Shown: positions 34,460 to 44,450, numbered from the stretch's first letter. The stretch: 64,000 nucleotides of DNA from Oscillospiraceae bacterium (GCA_015066015.1 SVPE01000004.1:92727-156726); one strand, 5' to 3'. Program-made: numbers and translations. The notes: generated by a model from the letters alone, not told the origin.

Positions 34460-36871
34460 TTATTTCATCATCAGAACTTCATTTAGCGGACCCTTTAATG
34501 CTTCGTCGCAGGAAGGAAGCTTTGAAAGATTTTTAAGGAAGGGGTCAAATTTAGCCTTTTTATAGACAACGGGGAGTTGATATTTTGTTACCAGCTCAAT
34601 AACAGCCTCTTTCTTGCTTCTGTTTACGCGAAGCTTTGTTTCCGTAAGAGTAATTTTAACAGAATTCTCAGGCGTGATGCCTTTAAACCTGATTTTAACC
34701 TTGCTGTCGGATTTTACTATGTCGAATTTTGCCGTTTCACCGTTTACGGTTACACTTATATTATCAGCGTCAGTTATATCCTCGAACACAAGAGTGTAAT
34801 TCCTTTTTTTCGGAAGTGAGCTGTAGTTGCCTTCGGCGGGTGAGATGATAAACACGAGGTTTCTTTCCTCTTCTCTGACCTCGTAATTTGTTATTGCAAA
34901 GTTTCCGTTGCGGTACTCATTGGTTTCTCCGTCATCCTCGTAAAGTCGGAAGCTGTTGTTGCCGCGATAAATACGGAGTGTCATATCCCTGGGATTGCCG
35001 CAGAAGTTAGACTTGTCGTCGGTAGCTGTAGGAATTATTGCGCCTTCCTTAGCGAACACGGGGATTGATTCAATGCCTCTGTACATTGTGAGCATCTGCT
35101 CTCCCTCATAAATTGCACCCGTATAAATATCTGTCCATCTACCCTTGGGAAGCCAAACCTTTACGCAGGCAAGATTGGTTTTAGGATTGATTTTTGATGT
35201 AATAGGAGCGACCATAAGCTCTGAGCCAAAAAAGAATTGATTTTTAACCTCATAAGCCTCAGGTGCTTCGGGATATTCATAATACATAGGCTCACAAAGA
35301 GCGAGACAATCCCTATGAGTTCGGTAGTTCATTGAATAAAGGTAGGGAATAAGGGCGTGTCTTTCACGAAGCGCCTTTGTTGCAAGAGTTTCTGCAGTAA
35401 AGGTGTGCTTCCAAGGCTCTTTACCCATAAATTCGTTGCTTGTTGAATGAAGTCTGTTAATGGGGGAGTAGACACCGTACTGAACCCAACGGGTGTAAAG
35501 CTCATCATCCTTTGAGCCCATCATATGACCTCCGATATCATGGCTCCACCAGGTATATCCGATATTTGTCGCGGTTGAGGTGAAATAGGGCTGAAAGTCG
35601 AGAGCTTCCCAACATATTTTTGTGTCGCCGGAGAAGCCGAGCGGATAACGGTGTGAACCAACCTCTGCATAGCGTGAAAGAATAAGCGGACGCTTTTTAC
35701 CGTCAGTATTTGCAAGTGTATGGTAGTGATTGAGCGCCCAAAGAGGATCAAGATTTTTCAGCTTGGTATTTTTACCTTGCTGCCAGTCAATCCACCAGAA
35801 GTCAACGCCATCATTTTCGTAAGGCTTGTGAAGTACATTGAAATATGCATCGATATATTTAGGGTCGGTTATATCAAATTCTATACGCTTTTTGCTTGTA
35901 GGATCAACATCCATCATTTTGCACATTTCTTCGTACATATCCTCGAAGAAGCGTACACCCTGAGCCGGATGCAGATTTACGGTTACTCTTAAATTCTGTT
36001 CGTGAAGCCATTTCAGGAAGGCTTTGTAATCAGGAAAAAGCTCTGTGTTCCAGCTGTATCCCGTCCAACCGTCACCCTGGAAAATAAAATCGGTTTTACC
36101 CGGGAGAAGAGTCGGCTTACCGCCGCTTTTTCCGAAACGTTTTTTTACGTCTACCCAATGCCAATCCATATCGATTGTTGCTACGGTCAGGGGGATTTCT
36201 TTATCAATAAACTTATTCATAAGGTCAATGTATTCCTGCTGGGTGTACGCTTTATAGCGGCTCCACCAGTTACCGAGACAGTATCTGGGAACAAGAGGGA
36301 CTTCGCCGCAAAGTGAAAAGAAATCCTTGAGACAGGCTCTGTAGTCGTGATTGTAGGCGAAGTAGTATTCGTCCTTCTGACTTCCCGTTCTTTCAGAAAG
36401 TGAGCCGTCGGGATTTATTGTAAGTGAAAGTGAATCATCTATAACAGCGACTCCGTTTATTGACATAAGACCGTCACCGAGAGGAACGGCCCCCTTTGTC
36501 CCGTCAAGTGTTCTGTATGTACCCTTGAGGTTTCCGGTTCTGAATTCAGTGAGATTCTTTCCGCCCTTGAGGGAAATTCCGACCATTTTTTCGTTCTTTG
36601 TGTCATAGCGGAAAATAGTTTTTGTTGTCATTATTATAATTATATCACCGTCTTCAAGTGTTTTTATCTGCGGCTTGCAGAAGTTTCTGTTGACAACGGT
36701 TTGTGTCGGAGCGTCGATAAAGTTTTTCTGCGGATCAACCTCAACGCGAAGGAGTCTTTCTGTAAGAAGTGATAGACGCACGTTATTTCTGATTATAACG
36801 AGATTCTCGTCAGTTTTGCTGTTGCACTTCCACGCAAAGGTATCTGTAAAATATTTGCTCGGTGTGTTCAT
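34460..36871 (-). CDS. GH31 family glycoside hydrolase (alpha-glucosidase/alpha-xylosidase type)
   Basis: An 803-aa enzyme without signal peptide. The N-terminal beta-sandwich (~1-190) contains the NYFAYNHDY-like EYYFAYNHDYRA. The barrel has ATIDMDWHW near 232 and the catalytic nucleophile Asp362 in FWWIDWQQG; the acid/base Asp416 is in GFSGDT. WWSHDIGGHMMG follows. The C-terminal beta domains include DUF5110-like sequence (RIYRGNNSFRLYEDDGETNEY). It is divergent from the GPH transporter gene, consistent with import of an alpha-linked oligosaccharide and its cytoplasmic hydrolysis. The glucose or xylose preference cannot be set from motifs. AAAGGAAAC precedes the ATG. Confidence 0.9.
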   Translation of the reverse strand: MNTPSKYFTDTFAWKCNSKTDENLVIIRNNVRLSLLTERLLRVEVDPQKNFIDAPTQTVVNRNFCKPQIKTLEDGDIIIIMTTKTIFRYDTKNEKMVGISLKGGKNLTEFRTGNLKGTYRTLDGTKGAVPLGDGLMSINGVAVIDDSLSLTINPDGSLSERTGSQKDEYYFAYNHDYRACLKDFFSLCGEVPLVPRYCLGNWWSRYKAYTQQEYIDLMNKFIDKEIPLTVATIDMDWHWVDVKKRFGKSGGKPTLLPGKTDFIFQGDGWTGYSWNTELFPDYKAFLKWLHEQNLRVTVNLHPAQGVRFFEDMYEEMCKMMDVDPTSKKRIEFDITDPKYIDAYFNVLHKPYENDGVDFWWIDWQQGKNTKLKNLDPLWALNHYHTLANTDGKKRPLILSRYAEVGSHRYPLGFSGDTKICWEALDFQPYFTSTATNIGYTWWSHDIGGHMMGSKDDELYTRWVQYGVYSPINRLHSTSNEFMGKEPWKHTFTAETLATKALRERHALIPYLYSMNYRTHRDCLALCEPMYYEYPEAPEAYEVKNQFFFGSELMVAPITSKINPKTNLACVKVWLPKGRWTDIYTGAIYEGEQMLTMYRGIESIPVFAKEGAIIPTATDDKSNFCGNPRDMTLRIYRGNNSFRLYEDDGETNEYRNGNFAITNYEVREEERNLVFIISPAEGNYSSLPKKRNYTLVFEDITDADNISVTVNGETAKFDIVKSDSKVKIRFKGITPENSVKITLTETKLRVNRSKKEAVIELVTKYQLPVVYKKAKFDPFLKNLSKLPSCDEALKGPLNEVLMMK

Positions 36872-36903
36872 AACTATGTTTCCTTTCGTATAGTTTCACA
36901 TCT

Positions 36904-36933
36904 ATAATACACATTAATTTATTACGAATTCAA
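36904..36933 (-). promoter_or_regulatory. Probable promoter of the GH31-hydrolase pair
   Basis: On the minus strand: TTGAAT (36928-36933), an 18-bp spacer, then TATTAT (36904-36909). A TTGACA at 36950-36955 is an alternative -35 with a poorer -10. On the other strand TATAAT at 37043-37048 is a probable -10 for the transporter gene, but its -35 is unclear. Confidence 0.45.
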
Positions 36934-37080
36934 TAATAAAAGAAACTTTTGTCAAATAGCACAAAAAAACGACACATTTTTCTACTAACAATAAGCTTAA
37001 TATAAGCAATTAAACATAGATTTTTTTTTGAATTTGTGATAATATAATTTAGATAATTAATAACCACGGAGGTTAGAATT

Positions 37081-38583
37081 ATGGATGAAAAAAAGTACGT
37101 TCCTAAAAAAGAGCTGACAGCCTTTTGTACAGCAGGTCTCGGTCAGGGTATGATTTATGCACTTATGTCAAGCTATATAAGTGACTATTACCTCAATGTT
37201 CTGCAGTTAGCTCCGATTTTTGTTCTGCTTCTTATGCTCTTTGCGAGAGTATGGGACGCCATCAACGATCCTATGATGGGTATGCTTATTGACAGGAGTA
37301 ATCTTAAAAGCGGAAAAATGAAACCCTTTGTCCGCTTTGCTCTTATTCCTATAGCAATAATGACACTTCTTATGTATCTCAGTCCCAATCTTGATAAAAC
37401 ACAGATGATGATATACTCTGCTGTTGTTTATGTAGGCTGGGGAATGATCTATACTGTCGGCGACGTTGCCTTCTGGGGTATTCCCAACGTTATTACTCCT
37501 TCTTCAACGGAAAGAAGCTCCGTAATTTCAATCAGCAAGATTTTCAATTCAATCGGTTCCGCTGTTCCCGAGGTTCTTTTCCTCGTAATAGGCCTTATTA
37601 TATCAGCCTGGGTAAGCAACTCAACTGAAGCAATTGATCCCTTGACCGTTCAGAAGAGAAAGTATCTTCTTATGGCAATTGTAACCGTTGTACTCGGTAC
37701 CGTGCTTTACGCTTTTGTTTTCAAGGTAAAGGAACGAGTAAAAATGCCGGTACGCAAGCGTGCGGAAGGCGAACCCTCACAGCTGAGCAGAATATTCAAG
37801 TGTAAGCCACTTGTGCTTGTTCTTCTTATGGGTGTTCTTTCAAGCGGACGTTATATGGTTTCTGCCGCTGCAATTCACGTTGCAAGATATTCCTTCTACA
37901 TAGGTCCCGACCTTGCAACCCTGGCTACCGAAGCAGAGAGAATAGCTGCCGTTGAGGCAAGTATTTCGACGGTTAAGACTGTTTTCCAGATCAGTTCCAT
38001 CGTAGGTCTTTTCGGCGCAACACTGTTTATGCCTAAGCTTATGAAGAAAATTGATTTCAAGAAGCTTGTTATTGTAAGCTGTCTTGCGGGCTTTGCAGCA
38101 AGTATCGTTACAACTGTTGTCGGTTGGTTCACAATGAATCTTTATGCCTGCATTCCCTTCATTATCATTTCCTGCATTCCTCTCGGTGTTATCAACACCG
38201 TATGCTTCGCTATGATATGTGACTGTCTTGACTATATGGAGCTTAAAACCGGCTTCAGAGATAATGCTCTTGGTGCGGCTTGTCAGGGCTTTATCAATAA
38301 AATCGGCAACGCTTTTGCAACATCAGGCATCGTTATTATGTATATGGTAATCGGATTAAAGCCTGAGCAGATGCTCTCATCAACCGCTGTTGTTGCAGCT
38401 ACGGAGATGCCTGATAATCTTCGTTTTGCAATGTTCAGCCTTGTTTCGATTGTTCCCGGTATCAGTATGCTGCTTTGTGCAGTTCCGATGTTCTTCTATG
38501 ATTTAACTAAGGAAAAGAAAGCTAAGATTTCCGAAGAGCTTGCAGTTATCAGAGCGGAACGCGGCATCAGCATTGAAGCGTAA
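37081..38583 (+). CDS. GPH family sugar:cation symporter (MFS)
   Basis: A 500-aa polytopic protein with about 12 hydrophobic helices. The glycoside-pentoside-hexuronide family motif between helices 2 and 3, ARVWDAINDPMMGMLIDRS, is present, and the helix-4 region has VYVGWGMIYTVGDVAFWGIP. It imports glycosides with a cation. The adjacent divergent GH31 gene suggests an alpha-glucoside or xyloside substrate. CGGAGG lies 9 bp before the ATG. A paralogue at 47078 has the same signatures. Confidence 0.88.
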   Translation: MDEKKYVPKKELTAFCTAGLGQGMIYALMSSYISDYYLNVLQLAPIFVLLLMLFARVWDAINDPMMGMLIDRSNLKSGKMKPFVRFALIPIAIMTLLMYLSPNLDKTQMMIYSAVVYVGWGMIYTVGDVAFWGIPNVITPSSTERSSVISISKIFNSIGSAVPEVLFLVIGLIISAWVSNSTEAIDPLTVQKRKYLLMAIVTVVLGTVLYAFVFKVKERVKMPVRKRAEGEPSQLSRIFKCKPLVLVLLMGVLSSGRYMVSAAAIHVARYSFYIGPDLATLATEAERIAAVEASISTVKTVFQISSIVGLFGATLFMPKLMKKIDFKKLVIVSCLAGFAASIVTTVVGWFTMNLYACIPFIIISCIPLGVINTVCFAMICDCLDYMELKTGFRDNALGAACQGFINKIGNAFATSGIVIMYMVIGLKPEQMLSSTAVVAATEMPDNLRFAMFSLVSIVPGISMLLCAVPMFFYDLTKEKKAKISEELAVIRAERGISIEA

Positions 38584-38630
38584 TTTCTGAATTAAGATGT
38601 AAAACATAATTTAAATGGAGGGTAAAAAAT

Positions 38631-39347
38631 ATGACAACATATTTATCATTTGGAATTGGTATGTGCTTTCTCATCGCATTTATGGTGATGTGTCACAAAA
38701 AAAGAAGTGTTCCCGGTGTATTTGTTAAGAGTCTTACAAGTGTGTTCTTTCTTCTTACTGCAACGACGGGTGCATTCAACAATACAGCTTATCCCGATGT
38801 ATGGCGCTACGCAATGCTCATTGTAATGGGCGGTGTACTTGGTCTTATGGGTGATATCTATCTTGATCAGAAATGGCTTTATCCCGAGCACAGCGATCAG
38901 TATCTTTACCTTGGTTTTACCTCTTTCGGTATCGGACATTTCTTCTATATGGGTGCAATGTGCACTCACGCAAAGCTCGGCTTTAAGGATATGCTTATAG
39001 CTTTCGGAATCGGTGTTATTATTACCGTGATTAACCTTGTTCTTGAAAAGCCTACAAAGCAGAGGTACGGCAAATTCTATGCCATTGTTACCGTTTACTG
39101 CCTGGTTCTCGGCACAATGACCGGTACAGCATTATGGGCATATGTGAAGACCCGTCAGGTTTCATATCTTGTATACACGATCGGTGCTGCTCTTTTTCTT
39201 CTTTCCGACGTTATTCTTTCACCGATGTATTTTGCAATCAAGCAGGACAGAAACACTACGCTTAACTTCGTACTTAACCATACAACCTATTACTTAGGTC
39301 AGTATCTTATTGCACTCACACCGCTGCTTCTTGTAGCTAACGGTTAA
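38631..39347 (+). CDS. YhhN/TMEM86 family membrane protein (lysoplasmalogenase-like)
   Basis: A 238-aa protein with about eight hydrophobic helices. The family pattern GLMGDIYLDQ in the second pair of helices, FTSFGIGHFFYMGAM and a late LFLLSDVILSP fit YhhN, whose animal members hydrolyse the vinyl ether of lysoplasmalogens. Plasmalogens occur in anaerobic Clostridia, so the activity is plausible but unproven. It follows the GPH transporter by 47 bp and has AAATGGAGGG as ribosome binding site, so it is probably co-transcribed with it. The pairing has no obvious metabolic logic. Confidence 0.75.
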   Translation: MTTYLSFGIGMCFLIAFMVMCHKKRSVPGVFVKSLTSVFFLLTATTGAFNNTAYPDVWRYAMLIVMGGVLGLMGDIYLDQKWLYPEHSDQYLYLGFTSFGIGHFFYMGAMCTHAKLGFKDMLIAFGIGVIITVINLVLEKPTKQRYGKFYAIVTVYCLVLGTMTGTALWAYVKTRQVSYLVYTIGAALFLLSDVILSPMYFAIKQDRNTTLNFVLNHTTYYLGQYLIALTPLLLVANG

Positions 39348-39359
39348 TGAAACAAAAAC

Positions 39360-39400
39360 AAAGTGCTTTCAACTTGTTTTGAGGTTGAAAGCACTTTTAA
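39360..39400. terminator. Bidirectional terminator between the YhhN and comM-like genes
   Basis: AAAGTGCTTTCAAC (39360-39373) pairs perfectly with GTTGAAAGCACTTT (39384-39397), with flanking A and T runs serving both strands. Confidence 0.88.
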
Positions 39401-39408
39401 TTATATAT

Positions 39409-40944
39409 TTATTCGCTTCTCCAGAATTTCCTGTCAAGGCTTCTGTACTGCACTGCCTCAGTAATATGCTCAAGCCTGATGCTTTCGCTCGAATCAAGGT
39501 CGGCAATAGTTCTGGCAACTCTCAGAATTTTATCATAGGCTCTTGCTGAAAGATCCAACGCTTCAAAGCACTTTTCAAGCATCGCTTTGCACGCATCGTC
39601 AAGACGGCAATGAATTCTTGTCAGTTCAGGCGTCATTTTTGCATTGCAGGTGACTGTTGTACCACTGAAGCGTTCAATCTGAATATCTCTTGCTTTATTT
39701 ACTCTTTGCTTTATATCGGCAGAAGATTCTCCTTTTTCTTCGCTTGACAGCTTTTTGAAATCAACCTGAGGAACCTCAATGTGTATATCCATTCTGTCGA
39801 GCAGAGGTCCGCTTACTTTGGCAAGGTATTTTGCTGGAGCGCCCTTTGCGCAAGTACATTGTTTGGTCGGGTGTCCGTAATAGCCGCACGGGCACGGATT
39901 CATTGCGCAAACAAGCATGATTTCACTCGGATAAGTAAGAGTACCTGAAACACGGGAGATGGTTATTTTTCCGTCTTCAATCGGCTGTCTCATTGTTTCC
40001 ATCGACATTCTTGAAAATTCAGGGAGCTCATCGAGAAAAAGTACGCCGTGATGGGCAAGACTTATTTCACCGGGGCGGGGTATTCTTCCGCCACCTGAAA
40101 GACCTGCTGTTGAAATTGTATGATGGGGTGAACGGAACGGACGGGATTTGATAAGAGATACGTTTTCGGGTAATATTCCGGCAATGGAGTAAATTTTTGT
40201 TACATCGAGGCTCTCCTGAAAGGTCATATCGGGAAGAATGGAGGGCAATCTCTTTGCAAGCATGCTTTTGCCTGATCCCGGAGGACCAATCATAAGTACA
40301 TTATGTCCGCCGGCAGCTGCAATTTCAAGTGCTCTCTTGACCTGAAACTGTCCCTTGACATCGGCAAAATCAGGAATATATTCCAAAATATCCGTATATT
40401 CACTGTAGTGGCTATCGGTAACCTTTTCGAGTTGTTCTTTACCTGAAAGGTGTGCGTGAAGTTTTTTTACGTTGTCAACTGGGTAGATGTCTATGCCTTT
40501 GACAATGCAGCATTCACTGGCGTTTTCGACAGGTATGTAAATTTTTTTGACTCCAAGCTCCTGGGCTTTGATTACCATGGGAAGCGCACCGTTGATTTTG
40601 TTGACTTTGCCGTCAAGTGAAAGCTCACCTATAAAGGCGGAATCACTTACATCGCAATGAAGCTGACGGGTCGCTATAAGTATGGATACAAGTATCGGAA
40701 GGTCATAAATAGGACCTTCTTTTTTTATGTCTGCCGGTGTGAGGTTTACGGTGTATCGTGAAGCAGGAAATAAAAAACCGCTGTTTTTTATAGCTGAGCG
40801 TACACGGTCGCGTGATTCACTTACAGCGGCGTCAGGCAATCCGACAAGGTCAAAGCGTACCATACCGTTATCTACGGAGGCTTCTACGCCTACTCCGTAG
40901 CTGTTCATACCAAAGAGACCTACGCTGTTAATTCTTACAAACAT
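39409..40944 (-). CDS. YifB/ComM-family Mg-chelatase-like ATPase
   Basis: A 511-aa AAA+ protein. The N-terminal ~170 residues adopt the Lon-protease-like ChlI fold (GLPDAAVSESRDRVRSAIKNSG). The central AAA domain has Walker A GPPGSGKSMLAKRLPSILP and Walker B GVLFLDELPEF. A cysteine-containing segment AMNPCPCGYYG and a C-terminal ChlI_C domain follow. Homologue ComM is a helicase aiding integration of transformed DNA. ATG at 40944 is preferred because the upstream in-frame ATG (40953) lies inside the AAGGATG ribosome binding site. Confidence 0.9.
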   Translation of the reverse strand: MFVRINSVGLFGMNSYGVGVEASVDNGMVRFDLVGLPDAAVSESRDRVRSAIKNSGFLFPASRYTVNLTPADIKKEGPIYDLPILVSILIATRQLHCDVSDSAFIGELSLDGKVNKINGALPMVIKAQELGVKKIYIPVENASECCIVKGIDIYPVDNVKKLHAHLSGKEQLEKVTDSHYSEYTDILEYIPDFADVKGQFQVKRALEIAAAGGHNVLMIGPPGSGKSMLAKRLPSILPDMTFQESLDVTKIYSIAGILPENVSLIKSRPFRSPHHTISTAGLSGGGRIPRPGEISLAHHGVLFLDELPEFSRMSMETMRQPIEDGKITISRVSGTLTYPSEIMLVCAMNPCPCGYYGHPTKQCTCAKGAPAKYLAKVSGPLLDRMDIHIEVPQVDFKKLSSEEKGESSADIKQRVNKARDIQIERFSGTTVTCNAKMTPELTRIHCRLDDACKAMLEKCFEALDLSARAYDKILRVARTIADLDSSESIRLEHITEAVQYRSLDRKFWRSE

Positions 40945-41014
40945 TTGAATCATCCTTTTTTTCTTATGTCTTTTTACATTATATATATAATTATTGCTTT
41001 TGTAAATATATTTT

Positions 41015-41971
41015 TTAATCTTGCAATATTACTGTGCCGGGATAAAAATGTTCAAGTATTTTTTTGTAGTCAGCTCCTTGTCTGGCGAGATAATCAGCAC
41101 TGTACTGACTCATACCGACACCGTGTCCTTTGCCGTATACTGTAAATATAAAGTTTCCGTTTTTTATGGTTCCTTCAAAGGTTGGACTCGGTAAATTAAG
41201 AATACTCATAAATTCATAGGATGTGAATTCCCTATTATTTACTTTCAGTTTTTTTATATAGCCATAGCTGTCTTTTTCGGTAACTGAAACCCAGCGACTG
41301 AAATCGCTGTTGTTGAAATTAACATCGGAGTATTTTGAAAATGCCGATTGAAACTTTTCGGGTGTTAAGCTGATGATGCTTTCATAATTCTCTGAAATTT
41401 TGTCACCGGGGGCGTCGGTTTCTATAAGATAAGGCACCGCTTGTCCCCATGCTTCAAGAGACGATTTAGTTTTACCGGATGAAATCGCGTGAAATACTGC
41501 AAGTGCAGGTTTACCGTCATAGGACAAATACTGCCCTATGACGCTTTTTACAGCGTTTTCAATTCTGTTTCTGTATTTTTTATAGTTTTCGCCCCATTTT
41601 TCTTTCTGTTGGGCTATATCGATATACGTCTGATGGTTGTAACATAAATCTGTTATGTACTTCTTGCCGTAGGTAGGATTATTTATAATGTATTTTACAT
41701 AGGTGTAGCTTACAACAGCTTGCGCCTTCAAAGCCTCCTCACTGAAGCCTCCGGGCATTTCTCCTGCAACTGTTCCGATTATATATTCTGTTAAATCTAT
41801 TTTGTCAAAATCTGTTCTTGAAACATTTATATGGTTATTATCCGATTCATTGATTGATGATGTTGTCACAATGATTTCTGCTTTATTTTTTTGCGGAAAT
41901 AATTTTGCAGATGCAGGTAATATCATCATTACCACCGTTAGAATTACAACAAGTATAAAGTAGAGCTTCAA
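41015..41971 (-). CDS. spoIID: Stage II sporulation protein D (SpoIID/LytB domain)
   Basis: A 318-aa membrane-anchored lytic transglycosylase that thins peptidoglycan during engulfment. One N-terminal membrane segment (~3-22) is followed by the SpoIID domain: LTEYIIGTVAGEMPGGFSEEALKAQAVVSYTY, the mid-domain YLSYDGKPALAVFHAISSGKT, and the C-terminal GHGVGMSQYSADYLARQG ... ILEHFYPGT. The TTG at 41971 is chosen: the upstream ATGs lie in or before the AAAGGATG ribosome binding site. The distant spoIIM/spoIIP partners are not in this window. With sigK it marks the organism as a likely spore former. Confidence 0.88.
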   Translation of the reverse strand: MKLYFILVVILTVVMMILPASAKLFPQKNKAEIIVTTSSINESDNNHINVSRTDFDKIDLTEYIIGTVAGEMPGGFSEEALKAQAVVSYTYVKYIINNPTYGKKYITDLCYNHQTYIDIAQQKEKWGENYKKYRNRIENAVKSVIGQYLSYDGKPALAVFHAISSGKTKSSLEAWGQAVPYLIETDAPGDKISENYESIISLTPEKFQSAFSKYSDVNFNNSDFSRWVSVTEKDSYGYIKKLKVNNREFTSYEFMSILNLPSPTFEGTIKNGNFIFTVYGKGHGVGMSQYSADYLARQGADYKKILEHFYPGTVILQD

Positions 41972-42024
41972 GTGAAACATCCTTTCGAAAAACAATTTTT
42001 ATAAATTATGTTATATCATTAATC

Positions 42025-42053
42025 TTGACTTTATAATGTCTATGTTATAAAAT
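42025..42053 (+). promoter_or_regulatory. Sigma-A promoter for the citrate synthase operon
   Basis: TTGACT (42025-42030), a 17-bp spacer, then TAAAAT (42048-42053), 45 bp before the ATG. Confidence 0.65.
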
Positions 42054-42097
42054 ATAAAGTAATTACTTTTTATCATTCACTTCGGGAGGCGAAAAAA

Positions 42098-43537
42098 ATG
42101 TACGACAAAATCAACCCGATTTCACCTGAATTGCTTGAGGCAATGAGTGAAAAAATTGAAAAGAAGAGTCAGATAGATCTTGATGACTTCTGGAAGTACG
42201 GAGTAAAAAGGGGATTAAGAAATCCGGACGGTACCGGTGTTATGGCCGGTCTTACAAATATATGTTCAGTTGAAGGTTATTATATTGATGACGGTGAAAG
42301 AGTTCCTAAAAACGGTGTTCTGAAATACAGAGGCGTAAACATCAATGATATTGTAGATGCCTGTGAAAAAGAAGATAGATTCGGATTCGAAGAGGTTGCA
42401 TATCTTCTGATATTCGGTTCTTTGCCGACCAAAGAACAGGTTGGTATTTTTAAAGATATTCTTGGTATCTGTCGAGTTTTACCGGATACATATATTGAAG
42501 ATGTTCTTATGAAGAACGCTTCAATGAATATTATGAACAAGCTTGCCAGATGCATCCTTATATCTTATTCCTTTGACGAGAATCCTGATGATGTTTCTAT
42601 TGAAAATGTCCTTCGTCAGTCGGTGCAGCTTATATCACAGATTCCTGTAATAATCTGCTACGCTTATCAGGTAAAGCGTAAGAAGTTTTACGGAAAGAGT
42701 ATGTATATACATCCGGAAAAAAAGGAGCTTTCTACAGCCGAGACCATTCTGCGCTCTATTCGTGCAGACAGAAAGTTTACGCATGACGAAGCACGTCTTC
42801 TGGATATTTGCCTTATCCTTCATGCAGAGCATGGCGGCGGTAACAATTCAACTTTTACAAACAGAGTGCTTACTTCCAGCGGCACTGATACATATTCTGC
42901 TTACGCCGGCGCAGTCGGTTCACTGAAAGGCTCAAGACATGGTGGTGCCAATATTAAAGTCAGTAATATGATTGAGGATATCAAAGCAAATATCGATATT
43001 ACAAATGAGGCTGAAATTGCTGAATATCTTGAAAAAATAATCAGAAAAGAAGCAGGGGATGGTAGCGGTCTTGTTTATGGAATGGGACATGCAGTATATA
43101 CTCTGTCTGACCCAAGAGCAGTTATATTAAAACGAAAAGCACGTCAATTTGCTTATGCAAACGGATTCGAAAAAGATTTCGAGCTTCTAAATTCGATTGA
43201 AAGACTCACTCCGGAGGTGTTTAAAAAGGTCAAGGGCAAAAACAAGGTTATGTGTGCAAATGTTGACTTGTATTCCGGTCTGATATATAAAATGCTCGGA
43301 ATTCCTGAAGATCTTTATACCCCTCTTTTTGCTTGCGCACGAATTGTCGGTTGGTCTGCACACAGACTTGAAGAGTTGATTTCTGGCGGTAAAATTATAA
43401 GACCTGCTTATAAAAATATTGCGCTTCCCAAGAAGTATGTTCCTATTGACGAGAGAATTGAAAACTACAAAGCTCTTGAAAACTACATACCTTCAGATCA
43501 GCGCGAGTATATTAAGGTGGATTTAAATGAAGATTAA
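42098..43537 (+). CDS. Citrate synthase (2-methylcitrate synthase family)
   Basis: A 479-aa enzyme condensing acetyl-CoA and oxaloacetate. Active-site regions are visible: LHAEHGGGNNSTF (catalytic His), KGSRHGGANIKV (His) and GMGHAVYTLSDPRA (His; nearby the essential Asp of the family lies in the C-terminal half). The N-terminal extension (~60 residues) and a length above the usual 370-430 aa are typical of the long clostridial form. It probably feeds an incomplete TCA branch to glutamate. TCGGGAGGCG precedes the ATG. It overlaps the downstream membrane protein gene by 11 bp. Confidence 0.88.
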   Translation: MYDKINPISPELLEAMSEKIEKKSQIDLDDFWKYGVKRGLRNPDGTGVMAGLTNICSVEGYYIDDGERVPKNGVLKYRGVNINDIVDACEKEDRFGFEEVAYLLIFGSLPTKEQVGIFKDILGICRVLPDTYIEDVLMKNASMNIMNKLARCILISYSFDENPDDVSIENVLRQSVQLISQIPVIICYAYQVKRKKFYGKSMYIHPEKKELSTAETILRSIRADRKFTHDEARLLDICLILHAEHGGGNNSTFTNRVLTSSGTDTYSAYAGAVGSLKGSRHGGANIKVSNMIEDIKANIDITNEAEIAEYLEKIIRKEAGDGSGLVYGMGHAVYTLSDPRAVILKRKARQFAYANGFEKDFELLNSIERLTPEVFKKVKGKNKVMCANVDLYSGLIYKMLGIPEDLYTPLFACARIVGWSAHRLEELISGGKIIRPAYKNIALPKKYVPIDERIENYKALENYIPSDQREYIKVDLNED

Positions 43538-44450
43538 AAACTCAAATGATAAATTTATACTAAGTTTACTTGGCCCCGTGGCTTACGGGTCGGTTTTATT
43601 ACTGTCGGTATTAAGATGTTTTCAAATGGTAAAATTCATTGACAGTACAACCGGATTTTTTATAGGCGGAGCATGGTTAAAAGTACTTTTGTATTCTCTT
43701 TTAGCGATTGTTTGCCTTGCATTTATTATTATTTCGTATTTTTCTTCACAAAGTGCAAAGGTTGAAGTGCTTCCGTTTAAAAACAGTGTTGCAGGAGCTT
43801 TGGGAATTGTGTTTTCTTTGGCATTGGTTTACGACTTTTTTGCGAGCTTAGGTGAATCGGCTGCTCTTCTCAGCGGCTTATCGGCAGGTGCTTTCTACAA
43901 TTCTAAGGATGCCTTCAAAGTGCTAATGGCTTCAGGTACCCTTCCTTATGCGATGCAGGGATTTTTTGCAGTATTTTCGGCAATCTACATTGTTATTGTT
44001 TCTAAGGATTTTTTTAAGGGAAGTAACAACGCTTATAAGCATAAGATTCTTGCTCTTGCGCCTATATGCTGGTCGGCTTTCAAAATTATAACCCGTTTTG
44101 TTAAGCAGATAAGCTATATAAAGGTGTCGGATTTATTCCTTGAGCTTATTATGCTTGCTTTTATGATTTTGTTCTTTGTAACACTTTCACAGGTTCTTTC
44201 GGGTGTTTATTCCGATGATACGCGCTGGAGGATTCCTGCTTTAGGGTTCAGCAGTGCAGTTATTGCGCTTTCTTTGAATATTCCCAGACTTATTCTCACT
44301 TTGTTCGGCGGCAACTTTGTCAACGCTGAGTATCCCTTCAGTCCTGCTGACGCTTTGTTCGGATTATTTGCTTTTGCTGTTTCTCTTATTGCAATTAAAT
44401 CGGCGACTTCTGATAAGCAACCGATCGATAATACAGGAGTGATTAACTGA
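43527..44450 (+). CDS. Unrecognised polytopic membrane protein
   Basis: A 307-aa protein I do not recognise. It has about eight hydrophobic helices separated by short loops, a basic N-terminus and a short polar C-terminus. No signature, metal or nucleotide motif is visible. AAGGTGG precedes the ATG, which lies within the 3' end of the citrate synthase gene. Its stop shares one base with the lgt start. This tight coupling places it in one transcript with citrate synthase and lgt. The codon use resembles its neighbours, so there is no sign of recent transfer. A helper for lipoprotein or envelope biogenesis is possible only by location. Confidence 0.6.
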   Translation: MKIKNSNDKFILSLLGPVAYGSVLLLSVLRCFQMVKFIDSTTGFFIGGAWLKVLLYSLLAIVCLAFIIISYFSSQSAKVEVLPFKNSVAGALGIVFSLALVYDFFASLGESAALLSGLSAGAFYNSKDAFKVLMASGTLPYAMQGFFAVFSAIYIVIVSKDFFKGSNNAYKHKILALAPICWSAFKIITRFVKQISYIKVSDLFLELIMLAFMILFFVTLSQVLSGVYSDDTRWRIPALGFSSAVIALSLNIPRLILTLFGGNFVNAEYPFSPADALFGLFAFAVSLIAIKSATSDKQPIDNTGVIN

